NCBI GenBank assembly: GCA_964545205.1
Contig: CAZJFH010000011.1
Location: forward strand, 1-64,000
Length of the DNA: 64,000 nucleotides
Direction: 5' to 3'
From: CAZJFH01 sp964545205
GTDB lineage: Bacteria; Pseudomonadota; Alphaproteobacteria; Rhodospirillales; Magnetospirillaceae
Shown here: positions 63,048 to 64,000 of the stretch, in pieces
How positions within the stretch are numbered: position 1 is the stretch's first letter
How the letters are laid out: every line of letters starts with the position of its first letter
The notes under the pieces: model-generated
Databases searched by the model: none
What the model was told of the DNA's origin: nothing
The model's input: the letters and a program-made list of their open reading frames with translations, nothing else
Position numbers and translations under genes: made by a program

Positions 63048-63725
63048 TTGGGCAGCCTCGAAGCCGCCCGGGTCCGGCTGATGATGGAATTGCGCCGCGA
63101 AGGCGTCACCGACACCCGCGTGCTGCGCGCGATCGAGAGCATCCCGCGCGAGCAGTTCGTGCCGCAACCCTTCCGCAAGAGCGCCTACGACAATCTCGCG
63201 CTGCCGATCGGCTCGGGCCAGACGGTCAGCCAGCCGCTGGTGGTGGCGCTGATGAGCCAGGAGCTCGAGGTCGGGGAGCGCATGAAGGTGCTGGAGATCG
63301 GCACCGGCTCAGGCTACCAGGCGGCGGTGCTGTCGCGGCTGTGCCGGCGGCTCTACACGATCGAGCGCTACCGCAGCCTGCTCGACGAGGCCGAGCGCCG
63401 GTTCCACGCCCTGCGGCTGCACAACATCACCGCGGTGATCGGCGACGGCACCCGCGGCTGGCCGGAGCAGGCGCCGTTCGATCGCATCCTGGTCACCGCC
63501 GCCGCCGCCGAGGAGGTGCCGCAGCCGCTGATCGACCAGCTCGCGCCCGACGGCGTCATGGTGCTGCCGATGGGCCGCAAGGGCCAGCCCGACGACCAGT
63601 GGGTGGTCAAGGTGCGCAAGACCGGCGAGGTGTTCAGCATGCAGAAGCTGTTCCCGGTGCGCTTCGTGCCGCTGGTCGGCGGCGCCTTGCCCGACGAAAT
63701 CGAAAGGGGTGGCCGCCGCCATTGA
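63048..63725 (+). CDS. pcm: Protein-L-isoaspartate O-methyltransferase
   Basis: 225-aa SAM enzyme repairing isoaspartyl damage. REQFVPQPFRKSAYDNLALP, then GSGQTVSQPLVVALMSQELE, SAM motif VLEIGTGSGYQAAVLSRLCR and motif post-I RLYTIERYRSLLDEA are diagnostic. The start is TTG at 63048, eight bases after GGGGAG and just past the surE stop; an ATG at 63081 is the alternative and would shorten the protein by 11 residues. Confidence 0.94.
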   Translation: MGSLEAARVRLMMELRREGVTDTRVLRAIESIPREQFVPQPFRKSAYDNLALPIGSGQTVSQPLVVALMSQELEVGERMKVLEIGTGSGYQAAVLSRLCRRLYTIERYRSLLDEAERRFHALRLHNITAVIGDGTRGWPEQAPFDRILVTAAAAEEVPQPLIDQLAPDGVMVLPMGRKGQPDDQWVVKVRKTGEVFSMQKLFPVRFVPLVGGALPDEIERGGRRH

Positions 63726-63757
63726 GGCGGGGGAGTCCGCCAACTATAGTGGTGCGC

Positions 63758-64000
63758 ATGTCGACGCGCCCGTTCTCCTGGACCGCCGCCCTCGCGCTGC
63801 TCGCCGCCGTTTCCCTGGGCGGATGCGGGGCGATCATGTCGCAGGCGCAGATGAGCCGCCACACCGGGTCGGCGGCGATTCCCAGCAGCGTGCTGGTGGT
63901 CGCCGGCGACACGGTCTACGAGCTCGCGCGGCGCTATCGGGTCTCGGTCCGCGCGCTGATCGACTACAACGGCCTGCGCGCGCCGTACCACCTCTATACC
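63758..64000 (+). CDS. LysM lipoprotein (NlpD-like), 3' end cut by window
   Basis: First 81 residues only. Signal peptide with lipobox SLGG-C (Cys23), then a LysM peptidoglycan-binding motif VVAGDTVYELARRYRVSVRA with LIDYNGLRAPY. In the surE-pcm-nlpD order this is expected to continue into a LytM/M23 domain that activates amidases, but that part lies outside the window. Confidence 0.85.
   Translation, partial: MSTRPFSWTAALALLAAVSLGGCGAIMSQAQMSRHTGSAAIPSSVLVVAGDTVYELARRYRVSVRALIDYNGLRAPYHLYT

Overview
The window is compact, very GC-rich chromosomal DNA (third codon positions are almost always G or C), about 62 protein genes on both strands and one tRNA. Gene content points to an alphaproteobacterium, most likely Rhodospirillales-like: gyrA followed by coaD and two cyclophilins, tatABC-serS-surE-pcm followed by a LysM lipoprotein gene, a FixJ-type two-component pair, a Bpt-type leucyltransferase, motAB, and an alphaproteobacterial insertion and acidic tail in GyrA. 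I saw no phage, insertion sequence with transposase, or CRISPR array. Species cannot be named from sequence alone.

Layout. 1-12.7 kb: 3' part of groEL, a periplasmic multicopper oxidase with a tiny membrane protein, an M1 peptidase, bifunctional putA, a Ser/Thr kinase fused to a cyclic-nucleotide-binding domain, a Cache chemoreceptor and an M48 lipoprotein protease. 12.7-18 kb: a DMT exporter, then a four-gene glycan operon (TIGR03087-type glycosyltransferase, hddA, hddC, glycosyltransferase 4). 18-22.4 kb: a CPA2 K+/H+ antiporter, a repeat-filled gap and a MASE1-like kinase/FixJ-like regulator. 22.5-33 kb: gyrA, coaD, two cyclophilins, tRNA-Lys with a small bounded insert, an acyltransferase facing an SGNH hydrolase, recO and parC. 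33-40.5 kb: TRAP transporter, bpt, RDD protein, motAB, flavin reductase. 40.5-49.5 kb: threonine ammonia-lyase, penicillin-acylase-family hydrolase, aldehyde dehydrogenase, malonyl-CoA synthetase, an alpha/beta hydrolase and two secreted proteins sharing a C-terminal motif. 49.6-53.9 kb: biotin genes bioD, bioC, a bioH-like gene and bioF, divergent from bioB. 53.9-56.2 kb: a small-molecule kinase coupled to an enolase paralog with altered active-site residues. 56.4-64 kb: an iron-type ABC transporter without binding protein, tatABC, serS, surE, pcm and the start of a LysM lipoprotein.

Most of the window is housekeeping. The least explained parts are the kinase/enolase-paralog pair (53.9-56.2 kb), the two adjacent secreted proteins ending in a shared EGFNTxxPxEPxxGF tail (48.5-49.5 kb), the 603-bp segment bounded by a duplicated tRNA-Lys 3' end (27.1-27.7 kb), and the palindrome set between two 27-bp direct repeats (19.9-20.05 kb). 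The Tat translocase has two visible clients here: the multicopper oxidase and the TRAP binding protein.
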